In this document: piece by piece, positions 44,649-53,637 of the stretch | Numbering within the stretch: position 1 is the stretch's first letter | Layout: each line of letters starts with the position of its first letter | Assembly: GCA_963664045.2 (NCBI GenBank) | Contig: CAXXGT010000013.1 | Coordinates: forward strand, 558,001 to 622,000 | Direction: 5' to 3' | DNA from: JAPPHA01 sp963664045 | GTDB taxonomy: Bacteria; Pseudomonadota; Alphaproteobacteria; Rhodobacterales; Rhodobacteraceae | Length of the DNA: 64,000 nt | Position numbers and translations under genes: made by a program | The notes under the pieces: model-generated | Databases searched by the model: none | What the model was told of the DNA's origin: nothing | Seen by the model: only the letters and a program-made list of their open reading frames with translations

Positions 44649-45881
44649 CTACCTCATCTCTTTCCGGGCGTTGGCCACGTTCCAGAACAGGATCGGCGAT
44701 ACCAGCAGCATGATGATGATCGCGCTGGCTGATCCGACTCCCCAGTCATTGGCGCGGAACAGTTTGTCGAACATGTAGTTTGCCAGCACCTGTGTTTGCC
44801 ACTGGCCGTTGGTCATGGCGAAAACGATATCGAACACCTTGAGAACCGTCAGCGTGATCGTCGTCCAGACCACGACGATGGTTGACACGATCTGGGGCAC
44901 CTTGATCTGGAAGAAGACCTGGAACGGATTGGCCCCGTCAACGATAGCGGCTTCAACCGTTTCTTCCGGGATTCCGCGCAGTGCCGCCGACAGAATCACC
45001 ATTGCGAAGCCGGTCTGGATCCAGATCAGCACCACCATCAGGAAGAAGTTGTTCCAGAAAGGCAGGGTCAGCCATTGCTGCGGCTTGCCATAGGCGTATT
45101 CTACCGAAAAGACCTGGGCAGAATTGATCAGCGCCAGGATCACGAGCCAGGCACCGAATATCGATAGGCCGATCTGGACAAGGGGCGTGAGCCAGCCTTT
45201 TTGGCGTCGATCAGAAGTCAACCGCAATGCGACGATATATATCGCGTAGGCCACAACGGCCGCAAAGCTCAAGAGCATGATCGCCGGCAGGAGCCGCAGA
45301 AACAGAAACGACCCGGGTCCCCCCTCGAATTGCAGCCAGACTGCGTTCAGAATGCCGATCTGGGCCTGTTCGACGGGACGTGCATCGTAGATCAGCTTGA
45401 AGATCACCGAAGCGCCGACAAAGGAAATCGCCATCGGCATGAAGATTACCGATTTCGCCGCGCTGCCCCAAGCGATGCGGTCGGTCAGCTGGGCGACGAG
45501 AAGGCCGAAAGCGGTTGAGGTCGCCGGCACGACGATCAACCAGAACATGTTGTTGCGCAGGGCTTCCCAGAACTTGGGTTCGCCGAACATCTGGCCATAG
45601 TTGGCAAGGCCCACGAATGCCCCGTCCTGGGAACGGTCCGTCAGTGAGAGACGCAGCGTCTCGAACACCGGGTAGGCGAGGTAAAGGCCCAGCGCGAAAA
45701 TCGCGGGAAACAGGAACAGCCAGGGGCGAACCATGTTGGCGCGGTTGATGTTGCGCCCGGCATCGTTGCCGCGAGGCGGGAAAATGAACCTGTCAAGGAT
45801 CTGGTTCGAAAAATAGAAGTATCCGACGCAGCCGCCAACACCGATGATGATCGTGATCAGACCTTGAACTGCTGGGTGCAT
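44649..45881 (-). CDS. aglF: Alpha-glucoside ABC transporter permease AglF
   Basis: 410-residue MalF-type permease with EAA loop EAAIVDGANPFQVFFQIKVP and the typical NMFWLIVVPATSTAFGLLVA core. The N-terminus has two hydrophobic stretches (MHPAVQGLITIIIGVGGCVG, then PWLFLFPAIFALGLYLAYP), longer than the first AglF descriptions. An in-frame Met50 (NMVRPWLF) is an alternative start. Confidence 0.92.
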   Translation of the reverse strand: MHPAVQGLITIIIGVGGCVGYFYFSNQILDRFIFPPRGNDAGRNINRANMVRPWLFLFPAIFALGLYLAYPVFETLRLSLTDRSQDGAFVGLANYGQMFGEPKFWEALRNNMFWLIVVPATSTAFGLLVAQLTDRIAWGSAAKSVIFMPMAISFVGASVIFKLIYDARPVEQAQIGILNAVWLQFEGGPGSFLFLRLLPAIMLLSFAAVVAYAIYIVALRLTSDRRQKGWLTPLVQIGLSIFGAWLVILALINSAQVFSVEYAYGKPQQWLTLPFWNNFFLMVVLIWIQTGFAMVILSAALRGIPEETVEAAIVDGANPFQVFFQIKVPQIVSTIVVVWTTITLTVLKVFDIVFAMTNGQWQTQVLANYMFDKLFRANDWGVGSASAIIIMLLVSPILFWNVANARKEMR

Positions 45882-45943
45882 GGGGTCCTCCCTTGGCTAC
45901 ATTGGAACCAACAGCCGGCTGATGAAAGACAGGACAGGTTTGA

Positions 45944-45969
45944 GGACGCCCCGGGAACCCGGAGCGCCC
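45944..45969 (-). promoter_or_regulatory. GC-rich hairpin after aglE
   Basis: GGACGCCCCGGG and CCCGGAGCGCCC pair over 12 bp (ten Watson-Crick, two wobble) with a 2-nt loop, 13 nt after the aglE stop and 63 nt before aglF. Same position and strength as the other three binding-protein hairpins here. Confidence 0.6.
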
Positions 45970-45981
45970 GAGCGTTGCCGG

Positions 45982-47250
45982 CTACTTCAGCGCATCCCAG
46001 GATGCCTGGACTTCGGCAGCGACGTCTGCAGCGGGCTTGCCGCCGGCATAGTCGACCATGCCCGTCCAGAACGACCCCGCGCCAACTCCACCTGGCATCA
46101 GGTCGGATCCGTCGAAACGGAACGTCGTTGCGTTGAGCAGAATGTCGTTCATCTTTCTGAGCGTCGGGTCGCCGAACGCTTCAGGATTGACGCCCTTGTG
46201 CGGTGTCAGGAAGCCCTTGCGTGCCATCCAGATCTCGTGCGCACGCGGATCCTGGAGGTACGCGATCAAGTCATGAGCAGCCTGGTTTTCATTCGTGATG
46301 GTCCATACCGTACCAGCGCCAAGAACAGGCCTGCCGAGATCCTTGCCTTCGTATGCCGGGAAGTAGAAGAAATCCACGTCTTCACCAACAACGGTGCCTT
46401 CCGGGAAGAATGCCGGAATGAACGATGCCTGGCGGTGCATGTAGCATTGTGGCGGCGAAGAGAAGAGGCCCTTCGGCGAGTCACGAAAGTCGGTCGAGGC
46501 AACGGTGCCGGCACCACCGGCAACATAGGCGTCGTTACGCGCGAAGGCGCCAAATTCTTCGATCGCACCGACAACCTTGGCGTCAGTGAATTTCAGGTCG
46601 TTTTCAACCCAGGCGTCATAGTCGGCAGGGGACTGCGTGCGCAGCATCATGTCTTCGACCCAGTCAGTGGCCGGCCAGCCGGTTGCGCCACCTGAACCCA
46701 GTCCGATGCACCAGGGCGTGCCGCCATCTGCGACGATCTGGTCGTTCAGGGCCTTGAGGCCTTCCATCGTGGACGGAATTTCGTAGCCTGCGTCCTCGAA
46801 GTTCTCGGGGATGTACCAGACCAGGGATTTCACATCGACCTTGTAGAAGAAGCCGTACAAGTGGTCGTTTCCGTCCGCGCCTGCATAGGTGCCCAGATCA
46901 ACCCACGATTGACCGGCGGCGTAGTTTTCACGGATCCAGTCGGCCGATCCGTCCTGCAACGGGACCAGGAAGCCACGGGAAGCCATGTCGGACGCCAGGC
47001 CAGGCTGCGGGAACACGGCGATGTTCGGCGCGGAGCCCGCTTCGGCGTCGACAAGGATCTGTTGCTCGAAGCTGTCCGAACCGACGTAGCTGACGTCGTG
47101 TCCGGACTGCGCGGCAAAGTCTGCCAGGACGGCCTCGACCGAATCCTGATCCGGTCCGAGCCATGGACCGAAGACGGTAAGTTTTTCAGCGGTGGCAGCG
47201 CCCGCGCCAAGCGCCAGAACAGCTGCGCTCGCAAATAGAACGTTTTTCAT
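45982..47250 (-). CDS. aglE: Alpha-glucoside ABC transporter binding protein
   Basis: Periplasmic binding protein of 422 residues from ATG 47250, with GGAGG 7 nt upstream and signal peptide MKNVLFASAAVLALGAGAAT. The mature start EKLTVFGPWLGPDQDSVEAV and the YKVDVKSLVWYIPENFEDAG, GGATGWPATDWVEDMML segments are AglE-like. First gene of the operon; the promoter carries a LacI-type operator. Confidence 0.93.
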   Translation of the reverse strand: MKNVLFASAAVLALGAGAATAEKLTVFGPWLGPDQDSVEAVLADFAAQSGHDVSYVGSDSFEQQILVDAEAGSAPNIAVFPQPGLASDMASRGFLVPLQDGSADWIRENYAAGQSWVDLGTYAGADGNDHLYGFFYKVDVKSLVWYIPENFEDAGYEIPSTMEGLKALNDQIVADGGTPWCIGLGSGGATGWPATDWVEDMMLRTQSPADYDAWVENDLKFTDAKVVGAIEEFGAFARNDAYVAGGAGTVASTDFRDSPKGLFSSPPQCYMHRQASFIPAFFPEGTVVGEDVDFFYFPAYEGKDLGRPVLGAGTVWTITNENQAAHDLIAYLQDPRAHEIWMARKGFLTPHKGVNPEAFGDPTLRKMNDILLNATTFRFDGSDLMPGGVGAGSFWTGMVDYAGGKPAADVAAEVQASWDALK

Positions 47251-47302
47251 CAGGTATCCTCCATTGATGCGCTTTTCAGGATCCGGATCAGACCCCAAGT
47301 CT

Positions 47303-47320
47303 ATTCAAAGCGTTTTGAAT
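47303..47320. promoter_or_regulatory. LacI-family operator, agl promoter
   Basis: ATTCAAAGCGTTTTGAAT is an 18-bp palindrome with one mismatched pair and the central CG step typical of LacI/GalR operators. It lies 53 bp upstream of aglE, within the divergent aglE-aglR promoter region. Confidence 0.7.
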
Positions 47321-47432
47321 TTCCCTCATGATTTACAGAAATCGAAGGGAGTCAATGCCCAATACACCCGATTCGCAGCCAATTCGGCCCTGTATTGACC
47401 TCTAGAGCGGGTCGGGGGTATCGTTGGAGGAA

Positions 47433-47448
47433 TTGAAAGCGGTTTCAA
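47433..47448. promoter_or_regulatory. LacI-family operator near aglR start
   Basis: TTGAAAGCGGTTTCAA, again a near-perfect dyad (TTGAAA/TTTCAA), ending 9 bp before the aglR ATG. It suggests autoregulation, and together with the site at 47303 possible loop repression across 130 bp. Confidence 0.65.
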
Positions 47449-47457
47449 GTAGAGGAC

Positions 47458-48489
47458 ATGAACCTAAAAGAATTCTCGAATTTCCTGGGCCTGTCCCCGA
47501 CAACCGTGAGCAGGGCGCTGAGCGGCTATCCCGAGGTCAGCGAAAAAACACGTCGGAAAGTCAATGAGGCCGCGCGCATTCACGGATACCAGCCCAACCT
47601 GCGCGCACGCGCCCTGGCGTTGGGCAGGTCCTACAGCATCGGCCATGTTCTTTCGTCGAGCAACGGGAATGAATTGGTCAATCCGATTTTCGGGGACTTC
47701 ATTTCAGGGGCGGCCGAGGCTGGCGCCGCGAGAGGATACAGTATCAACCTGACGATCGCGGACCAGAGGAGCGAGGAGAGCGTTTTCAGGAAACTGAAGG
47801 CGCAAGGCAGCGTCGCCGGTATCATATTGCAAAGCCCCAAGGTGCATGACCAGAGAATCGAGTTGCTCAAGGATTTGGGACTGAAATTCGTCGTGCACGG
47901 ACGTTCATCGGGTGTGTCCATTCCGTATTCGTGGGTTGATGTGAACAACCACCGCGCCTTCGAGCAGGCGACCACTTTCCTGACGCATATGGGGCATCGG
48001 CGAATTGGACTGATCAACGGCCGCCAGGATTTTGATTTCGCTCACCGCAGGTTGAATGGGTATCTCCAGGCGCTGCACGCAGCCGGGATCGAGCCGCATT
48101 CCGACCTGCAAACCAGCGGCGACATGACCGAAGCCAACGGCTACGCGGCTGCGAAAGCAATGCTGGAGTTGGAAAATCCGGCGACGGCTTTTCTGGCGGC
48201 GTCGGTGATGTCGGCGATCGGGGCCCGGCGAGCAATACACGACAGCGACCTGGAGTTGCCGGGAAACGTGTCCCTGATCGCGTACGACGATGATCTGTCC
48301 TACCTTTCGAACCGGCAATCGCCTCCCATATTTACGGCGGTTCGTTCCTCGGTCCGCGAAGCTGGCGAGAAAGCCGTCAACTTGCTGATGTGCCAGATCG
48401 AAGGCCAGCAAGTCATGAATGATCAGGTGCTGCTGGAAGCGGAACTGGTTGTGGGAATGTCCACTGGACCGAGGGAACGCGTCCAATAG
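47458..48489 (+). CDS. aglR: LacI-family repressor of the alpha-glucoside operon
   Basis: 343-residue LacI/GalR regulator. N-terminal helix-turn-helix MNLKEFSNFLGLSPTTVSRA with hinge QPNLRARALALGRS, then a periplasmic-binding-protein-like effector domain (HMGHRRIGLINGRQDFDFAHRR, SLIAYDDDLSYL). Divergent from aglE, as AglR is in rhizobia; both operators lie between the two genes. Confidence 0.93.
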   Translation: MNLKEFSNFLGLSPTTVSRALSGYPEVSEKTRRKVNEAARIHGYQPNLRARALALGRSYSIGHVLSSSNGNELVNPIFGDFISGAAEAGAARGYSINLTIADQRSEESVFRKLKAQGSVAGIILQSPKVHDQRIELLKDLGLKFVVHGRSSGVSIPYSWVDVNNHRAFEQATTFLTHMGHRRIGLINGRQDFDFAHRRLNGYLQALHAAGIEPHSDLQTSGDMTEANGYAAAKAMLELENPATAFLAASVMSAIGARRAIHDSDLELPGNVSLIAYDDDLSYLSNRQSPPIFTAVRSSVREAGEKAVNLLMCQIEGQQVMNDQVLLEAELVVGMSTGPRERVQ

Positions 48490-48910
48490 TTCGAATTTCA
48501 CTTTCGGCACGGTTACATCATCGATCCATCGATCGAAATCCGCAGCGTTGTAAGGAGACTGGCTATTCTACTTCGCCTGCAATTGTCTCTTGGCCATGCC
48601 TTGGCGGTTCCGGACGGGATCGCCCTGGCACGACCTCGCGGGGGTGCGGAGCTTGCGGTGGGCCTGTCCTTCGTGACGTTGATCTGGGACCGGGCGTTCG
48701 ACGCCGGTTGGCCGGTCGAAGGCGTGTCCTTGCAACGTCCCTTGTCACCTGGCCGGGGCCTTGATACCGTTTTCGCCACAAGGCCAGCCAGGATGTGAGC
48801 TCCGGATTTCCGGAACGGACGACCTGAACCCGGTTGCCGGTTCCGCAGGTGGTTCTTGCGCAGAAACCGGTCCCTGCACGGGAGTGATGACCAAGAGGAG
48901 TGCACAACCC
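48490..48910. other. Intergenic region
   Basis: 420 bp between aglR and the DUF4389 gene, same strand. Short open frames on the minus strand have no recognisable sequence. I see nothing assignable apart from the presumed promoter of the downstream gene. Confidence 0.4.
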
Positions 48911-49519
48911 ATGTCCGACACTGACACCTACCCTGTCCGGTTAACTATCGACTACCCTGGACAGATGGACCGGGTCTCGACTCTTGTCCGCGTGATCACG
49001 GTCCTGCCGATCCTGGTGATTCTCGGCCTGGCCTCCGGGTGGGTGGCCACGGACACGGGTGGCCAAAGTCTCATGGGAGGGCTTTACGTCGCCGTGGCGT
49101 TGATGATCGTCTTCTGTCAGCGTTATCCCCGCTGGTGGTTTGAATTCATCCGGGAACTCTCCCGGTTTACGGGCCGGGTCTTCTGCTACCTTCTCCTTCT
49201 GACCGACCGGTATCCGTCCACGGTCGACGAACAGTCATACCATCTGGAAATCGACTATCCCGACGTGAAATCCGACCTCAACCGTTGGTTGCCGCTGATC
49301 AAATGGCTTCTCGCCTTGCCGCACTACGTACTTCTCGTCGCCCTCGGCATGGTGATGGTCATCGTCACCATCGTGGCGTGGTTCGCGATCCTGATCACCG
49401 GATCGTACCCCCGGCCGCTTTTCGATTTTACGGTGGGCGTTTTCCGCTGGTCGGCCCGCGTCATGGGATACGCATTCTGGCTGGTCACCGACACTTATCC
49501 TCCATTTAGCTTGAACTGA
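48911..49519 (+). CDS. DUF4389 domain membrane protein
   Basis: 202 residues. Hydrophobic segments near 26-46, 56-72, 86-104 and 133-165 with conserved Tyr-Pro and aromatic motifs (CQRYPRWWFEF, RVFCYLLLLTDRYP, GSYPRPLFDF, VMGYAFWLVTDTYP) that match DUF4389. The start at 48911 follows AGGAG; Met at 48887 is an alternative. Function unknown; the paired VRLTIDYP and LEIDYP segments suggest two short beta-rich cytoplasmic or periplasmic repeats. Confidence 0.8.
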   Translation: MSDTDTYPVRLTIDYPGQMDRVSTLVRVITVLPILVILGLASGWVATDTGGQSLMGGLYVAVALMIVFCQRYPRWWFEFIRELSRFTGRVFCYLLLLTDRYPSTVDEQSYHLEIDYPDVKSDLNRWLPLIKWLLALPHYVLLVALGMVMVIVTIVAWFAILITGSYPRPLFDFTVGVFRWSARVMGYAFWLVTDTYPPFSLN

Positions 49520-49581
49520 CGGCGGCTTTCCGGTTCCGCGTGAAGACGGCGGCTGGATAGACGCGAAGCAGGTAACGGCGG

Positions 49582-49870
49582 TCACAATTCTCGATGTGAT
49601 CGACTATCGATGACGGAGGGGAGACCGAAGGGAACAGCGGCCAATGTAGGCCGCTGCGATAGTCTGGCCGGGAGCTTCAGACCGAGCCTGCGGAGCCGGG
49701 GTTTGAGGTCCCTGCCGGATCGGTTACGACGTGGAAGGCCAAAATGGCGCCATTCCGTGGTCGGCAGGTGCACGTCGATTACCTGCAGGTTCGAGATCTT
49801 CTCCAACTGTTTGCGGCTGGAACAATGCGCGGGATTCTGCGTGGTTCGCCGCGTTTTTCTTCCTATCGTG
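49582..49870 (-). pseudogene. Probable C-terminal remnant of an IS1634-type transposase
   Basis: The minus-strand frame reads KQLEKISNLQVIDVHLPTTE followed by a stretch ending LRRLGLKLPA, which resembles the C-terminal tail of IS1634-type transposases (pattern LxxVxMLDVHLPTTDGR... LLxxLGLxLP). The catalytic part is absent. The call rests on this short pattern, so it is tentative. The rest of the 49520-50190 interval (670 bp) holds a small hairpin at 49636-49655 (AGCGGCC/GGCCGCT) and no convincing gene. Confidence 0.42.
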
Positions 49871-50190
49871 TCGATCCTGTTGTTTGGGTCATCCTTTTGT
49901 GTCTGTCCCGTTACCACTGGTTTGCGCTGACGGTTTTGCCGTTTCCGGGATCGCTGCGGAACTGGTCCTGCCCCTTGTGCCATGAGCATGACGCTTCGGC
50001 CGGAAACAGTTTGCCGTGAGGGGTGGAAGAATGACACCGAGGGAGGACGCAGAGGCAGCCTACGCGGCGGCCCCGCGGTCGAGATTTCGTCTTGTGGAGA
50101 TGAAGGTTGCGGAACAGGTCGAACTCTCCGACTTGCGATGGTCCGACGTGATCCGCAAGACCTCGGAATTTCCGATGCGGGACAGCGCCA

Positions 50191-51186
50191 CTACACGCCG
50201 GGTGCGTTGCTCTTCACGGCTCTTTCCGCGATCAGGGCGATCATTTCGAACATTATGGATGCTGCAACCATCGCGGTGATCTGGTTCGGATTGTCCTTGG
50301 TCGGCATCAGGCACACGACGTCTCCCCCGACAATGTTCATGCCCCTGACCGAATGAAGAAGCTCTACGGCTTCGTCGATCGAGAATCCCATGCCCCCGGG
50401 CTCGATGTTTGCGACGCCGGGGGCAACGGATGGATCGAGGCAATCGAGGTCGAACGTCACATAAACCGGGTGGCCGTCCAGGCAGTCCTGAATTTCCGAG
50501 ATCACGTCGGCAATGCCACGCGTGCGCAGATCTGCCATTGTCACGATGTTGTACCCGTAGTCGTACGCCGGCTGCAGCCAGTCGAGAGTTCTCGGATGGC
50601 CGCGAAGACCAACCTGTATGGACCGGCCCGGAGCCACTTGGCCCTGGTCGACAAGATAGGCGGCCCAGTGCGCGGCCGATTTCCGTGCGCCGAGAAAATG
50701 ATCGACCTTCGTGAAGACGTCAGTGTGGGCATCAAGGTGCAGGAGAGAGACCGGCTGCCCCCCCGCGATCCGTCCTCTGCCAAGCGCCTGGAGTATTCCA
50801 CCGGTTATCGAGTGGTCGCCGCCGATCGATACGGGGCGGGCTCCTGACCGGTCTATCCGCTCGAAGAAGGACGTGATTCTCTCGATGCAATCCTCATTGT
50901 CGTTTGCTCTCGGCAGGGGCACGTCTCCGACGTCGCAGATCCTTGCCGATGACCAGGGGTCGAAACCGAAGGAACCATGAACCCGTCGTTGAAGGGCCGA
51001 GACATTCCTGACAGCTCGGGGCCCCAGATGCTGATCTCTTTCCGTGGTCCCGTTTCCCGTCGAATGAGGGACACCCGCGAGAACGATGTCGTGCCCTTCG
51101 GGTTCGGCGGCCGTACATCGGAACAGCGTCGGAATCCCCCACCAGTAGAGATTGTTCATCATGCTCACATCGTGCTCTGTCGCCAT
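50191..51186 (-). CDS. Agmatinase/ureohydrolase family protein
   Basis: 331-residue binuclear-manganese ureohydrolase. The metal motifs are all present: GGDH at 122-125, DAHTD at 152-156 and DLDCLDP at 246-252 (family consensus SxDxDxxDP). It cleaves a guanidino compound to urea and an amine; agmatine, guanidinobutyrate and related compounds are possible. Met9 or Met10 are alternative starts. Near an ornithine-cyclodeaminase-like gene, which fits arginine-derived metabolism but is not proof. Confidence 0.9.
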   Translation of the reverse strand: MATEHDVSMMNNLYWWGIPTLFRCTAAEPEGHDIVLAGVPHSTGNGTTERDQHLGPRAVRNVSALQRRVHGSFGFDPWSSARICDVGDVPLPRANDNEDCIERITSFFERIDRSGARPVSIGGDHSITGGILQALGRGRIAGGQPVSLLHLDAHTDVFTKVDHFLGARKSAAHWAAYLVDQGQVAPGRSIQVGLRGHPRTLDWLQPAYDYGYNIVTMADLRTRGIADVISEIQDCLDGHPVYVTFDLDCLDPSVAPGVANIEPGGMGFSIDEAVELLHSVRGMNIVGGDVVCLMPTKDNPNQITAMVAASIMFEMIALIAERAVKSNAPGV

Positions 51187-51247
51187 GCTGACCGTCCCAA
51201 GTTGTTTGAATGGCTGCCTGGATCGCTGTCCCGAACGGTGTCTGGCC

Positions 51248-52756
51248 TCAGGTTCCGCAAAACGTCTGGTGAACCATTTCGTCGTCTTGCGCCGGTCGTT
51301 CCAGGTCCGAATACTCCGGTTGTTCCCTGTAGGGCGATTTCAGGGCGTCAACCAGCCGGTGAAATCCCGCGTAATTGCCGGCCATGGCACCACGAATCGC
51401 TTCCTCCACCCGGTGATTTCGCGGTATGAGAATCGGGTTCACGCGTTGCATGGTGGCGACCCTGTCAGCTGCAGGTGAGGATTCTGACGAGAAGACGGCT
51501 TTCCAGCTTTCAAACCAGGAATCGGCAGCCGATGAATCGGCGAAGAGCTGACGAAAAGAATCTGGTAGATCATGGTCGGTGGGTTTCCGAGCTTGGACCA
51601 GTCCGCCAGCAACCCCGGCCAGTTCCCTGAAGAAGCCGGTAAAGTCGACCTTTTGTGCCGCCATGACAGAAAACGTCGAATCAATGAATTGATTGATGCT
51701 GTCATCTTCCCGACCGTCGTCCAGCCCCAGTTTTCTTCTGAAAACGGCAGACAGTTCGGACGAAAACTGGACCCCGAATTCCGAAAGAGCCCCACGGGCT
51801 TCCGCCAGGGCCGATTCCTGGTCCGTGGCATCAAGGAGCGGCAGCAATGTTTCCGCGAATCGCGCGAGATTCCACTCCGCGACGGCCGGTTGGTTGACCC
51901 AGGAGTAGCGGCCCCTGTGATCAATCGAACTGAAGACCGTTCCGGGATGGAATGCTTCCATGAATGCGCAGGGCCCGTAGTCGATCGTCTCGCCGGCAAT
52001 CTGCATGTTGTCGGTGTTCATGACACCGTGGATGAAGCCAAGCCCCATCCAGCGGGCTATCAACGACGCCTGGCGCCGGATGACTTCGTCGAGGAGCCGG
52101 CGGTAGGGCGGTCCGGTGTCTCCCGCACCAGGAAAATGCCGCTCGAGAGCGTAGTCGGCCAACGCCCTGACGCCGTCCCGGTCACTTCGGGCGTGAAAAT
52201 ACTGGAAAGTTCCGACACGGACATGGCTTTGGGCAACCCGGGTGAGAACCGCCCCGGGGAGCGGTTGTTCCCGGTAAACGGTTTCGCCGGTGGCGACGGC
52301 CGCCATTGATCGCGACGTGGGGACACCAAGCGCTGCCATGGCTTCGCTGACGATGTATTCCCGGAGCACGGCCCCGAGTGGGGCCTTGCCGTCGCCCATG
52401 CGCGAAAATGGAGTACGGCCGGATCCCTTGAGCTGGATGTCGCGGCGGATTTCGTCCGGCCCGACGACTTCACCGAGCAACAGGGCCCGGCCGTCCCCGA
52501 GTTGCGGAACCCAGCCGCCGAATTGGTGACCGGCATAGGCCATCGCAATGGATGCCACCGCGCCAGGAAGGTCCCGGCCGGAAAGCATCGCGAGACCCGC
52601 AGCCGATTCCAGCCAGCCGGGATCAAGACCGATCTCCGCCGCCAACTCGTGGTTCAACCGGATCAGGTGTGGATCAGGCGCCCGGTCCGGCTGCACGCGC
52701 GCGAAGAACCGCGGCGGCAGCCGGGAATAACTGTTGTCAAAAGGAAGGTGCTGCAT
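51248..52756 (-). CDS. selO: Protein adenylyltransferase SelO (YdiU/UPF0061)
   Basis: 502 residues from ATG 52756, where homology begins (LPFDNSYSRLPPRFFARVQP). A pseudokinase-fold enzyme that transfers AMP to protein hydroxyls under redox stress. Motifs: GRALLLGEVVGPDEIRRDIQLKGSGRTPFSRMGDGKA, LGVPTSRSMAAV, HGVMNTDNMQIAGETIDYGP. Alphaproteobacterial proteins often lack the C-terminal selenocysteine; here the protein ends EMVHQTFCGT with a cysteine in that region. A longer start at 52834 is possible but lacks homology. Confidence 0.94.
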   Translation of the reverse strand: MQHLPFDNSYSRLPPRFFARVQPDRAPDPHLIRLNHELAAEIGLDPGWLESAAGLAMLSGRDLPGAVASIAMAYAGHQFGGWVPQLGDGRALLLGEVVGPDEIRRDIQLKGSGRTPFSRMGDGKAPLGAVLREYIVSEAMAALGVPTSRSMAAVATGETVYREQPLPGAVLTRVAQSHVRVGTFQYFHARSDRDGVRALADYALERHFPGAGDTGPPYRRLLDEVIRRQASLIARWMGLGFIHGVMNTDNMQIAGETIDYGPCAFMEAFHPGTVFSSIDHRGRYSWVNQPAVAEWNLARFAETLLPLLDATDQESALAEARGALSEFGVQFSSELSAVFRRKLGLDDGREDDSINQFIDSTFSVMAAQKVDFTGFFRELAGVAGGLVQARKPTDHDLPDSFRQLFADSSAADSWFESWKAVFSSESSPAADRVATMQRVNPILIPRNHRVEEAIRGAMAGNYAGFHRLVDALKSPYREQPEYSDLERPAQDDEMVHQTFCGT

Positions 52757-52830
52757 TGGTGCGCCTGACCGGCTGGAAGCCTCGCTGCAAACGGCAGGTG
52801 GAGTCGACATCCTGCCGGCATGCCCTGTTT

Positions 52831-53637
52831 TCACGTTTTCTCGGCTCTCCAGATGACCGGAAACCAGTCCTCCCTGAGTTGCTCTCCTTCGGTCATACCA
52901 TGACCTGGGAACGGCGGCGATGTTCGACCAGGGCGGGATACAAAGCGCGCGTCGTCGCCGAACCAGCGCAGTGAAAGAACCCGGCGCCGTTGACTGCCGG
53001 GATTCCCCCGGGCACCGTGCAATGTCCGGAAGTGAAACAGGACGGCATCACCGGGTTCCATCCGCCATTCGAGGACACGCATGTCCTCGGGTGAAACATC
53101 CGGGTCCGGTACGGGAATCCAGTCCCCGGCCTCGCCCTTGTCATAGAAGTCGCTGTCGTCCGCCCAGCTGACCGGCCTGACCATGCGTTCCCACCGGTGG
53201 GAACCCGCGATGAGACGCAGGCTGGCCGAGTGAACCGCATCGACCGGGATCCACAAGCTGACGGTCTGGTCGCTGTCGACGAAATAATAGGGCGCGTCCT
53301 GATGCCAGGGGGTCGCCTTGAATGTTCCGGATTCCTTGACCAGCACGTGGTCATGGAAGAAACGTGCCGTGCTCGAATTCATCACGCGAGCGGCGATTTC
53401 ACCTGCGCAACTTTCCCTGACCATCCTTTCGAACTCCGGGATACGGGTCCAGTTGCAATAGTCGTCGAAGAAACGGCCTTCACCGTCATTGACGGCGTTT
53501 TCCGAGGCATAGGGACCGGGGTTTTCAAGATTCCTGGCTATCCCGGCTTCAATCGTCTCGATCCAGTCGTCGAAGACTCCTCTCAAAATGATGGCGCCGT
53601 CGCGGTCATAGGCCTTGATCAATTCGTCAGCAATCAT
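52831..53637 (-). CDS. Phytanoyl-CoA dioxygenase (PhyH) family, Fe(II)/2-oxoglutarate oxygenase
   Basis: 268 residues. Iron ligands H112-x-D114 in TPWHQDAPYYF and H207 in FHFRTLHGARGN, followed by an RRRVLSLRW segment that supplies the 2-oxoglutarate arginine. Bacterial members hydroxylate amino acids, ectoine, or small acids. Its start overlaps the end of the ornithine-cyclodeaminase-like gene by 11 bp, so the two are co-translated and may share a pathway for a cyclic or basic amino acid. Confidence 0.9.
   Translation of the reverse strand: MIADELIKAYDRDGAIILRGVFDDWIETIEAGIARNLENPGPYASENAVNDGEGRFFDDYCNWTRIPEFERMVRESCAGEIAARVMNSSTARFFHDHVLVKESGTFKATPWHQDAPYYFVDSDQTVSLWIPVDAVHSASLRLIAGSHRWERMVRPVSWADDSDFYDKGEAGDWIPVPDPDVSPEDMRVLEWRMEPGDAVLFHFRTLHGARGNPGSQRRRVLSLRWFGDDARFVSRPGRTSPPFPGHGMTEGEQLREDWFPVIWRAEKT

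Noticed and set aside
50031..50279. Small frame beginning MTPREDAEAAYAAAPRS
   Set aside because: Partly antisense to the ureohydrolase end, no family recognised; it may be a relic but cannot be supported.
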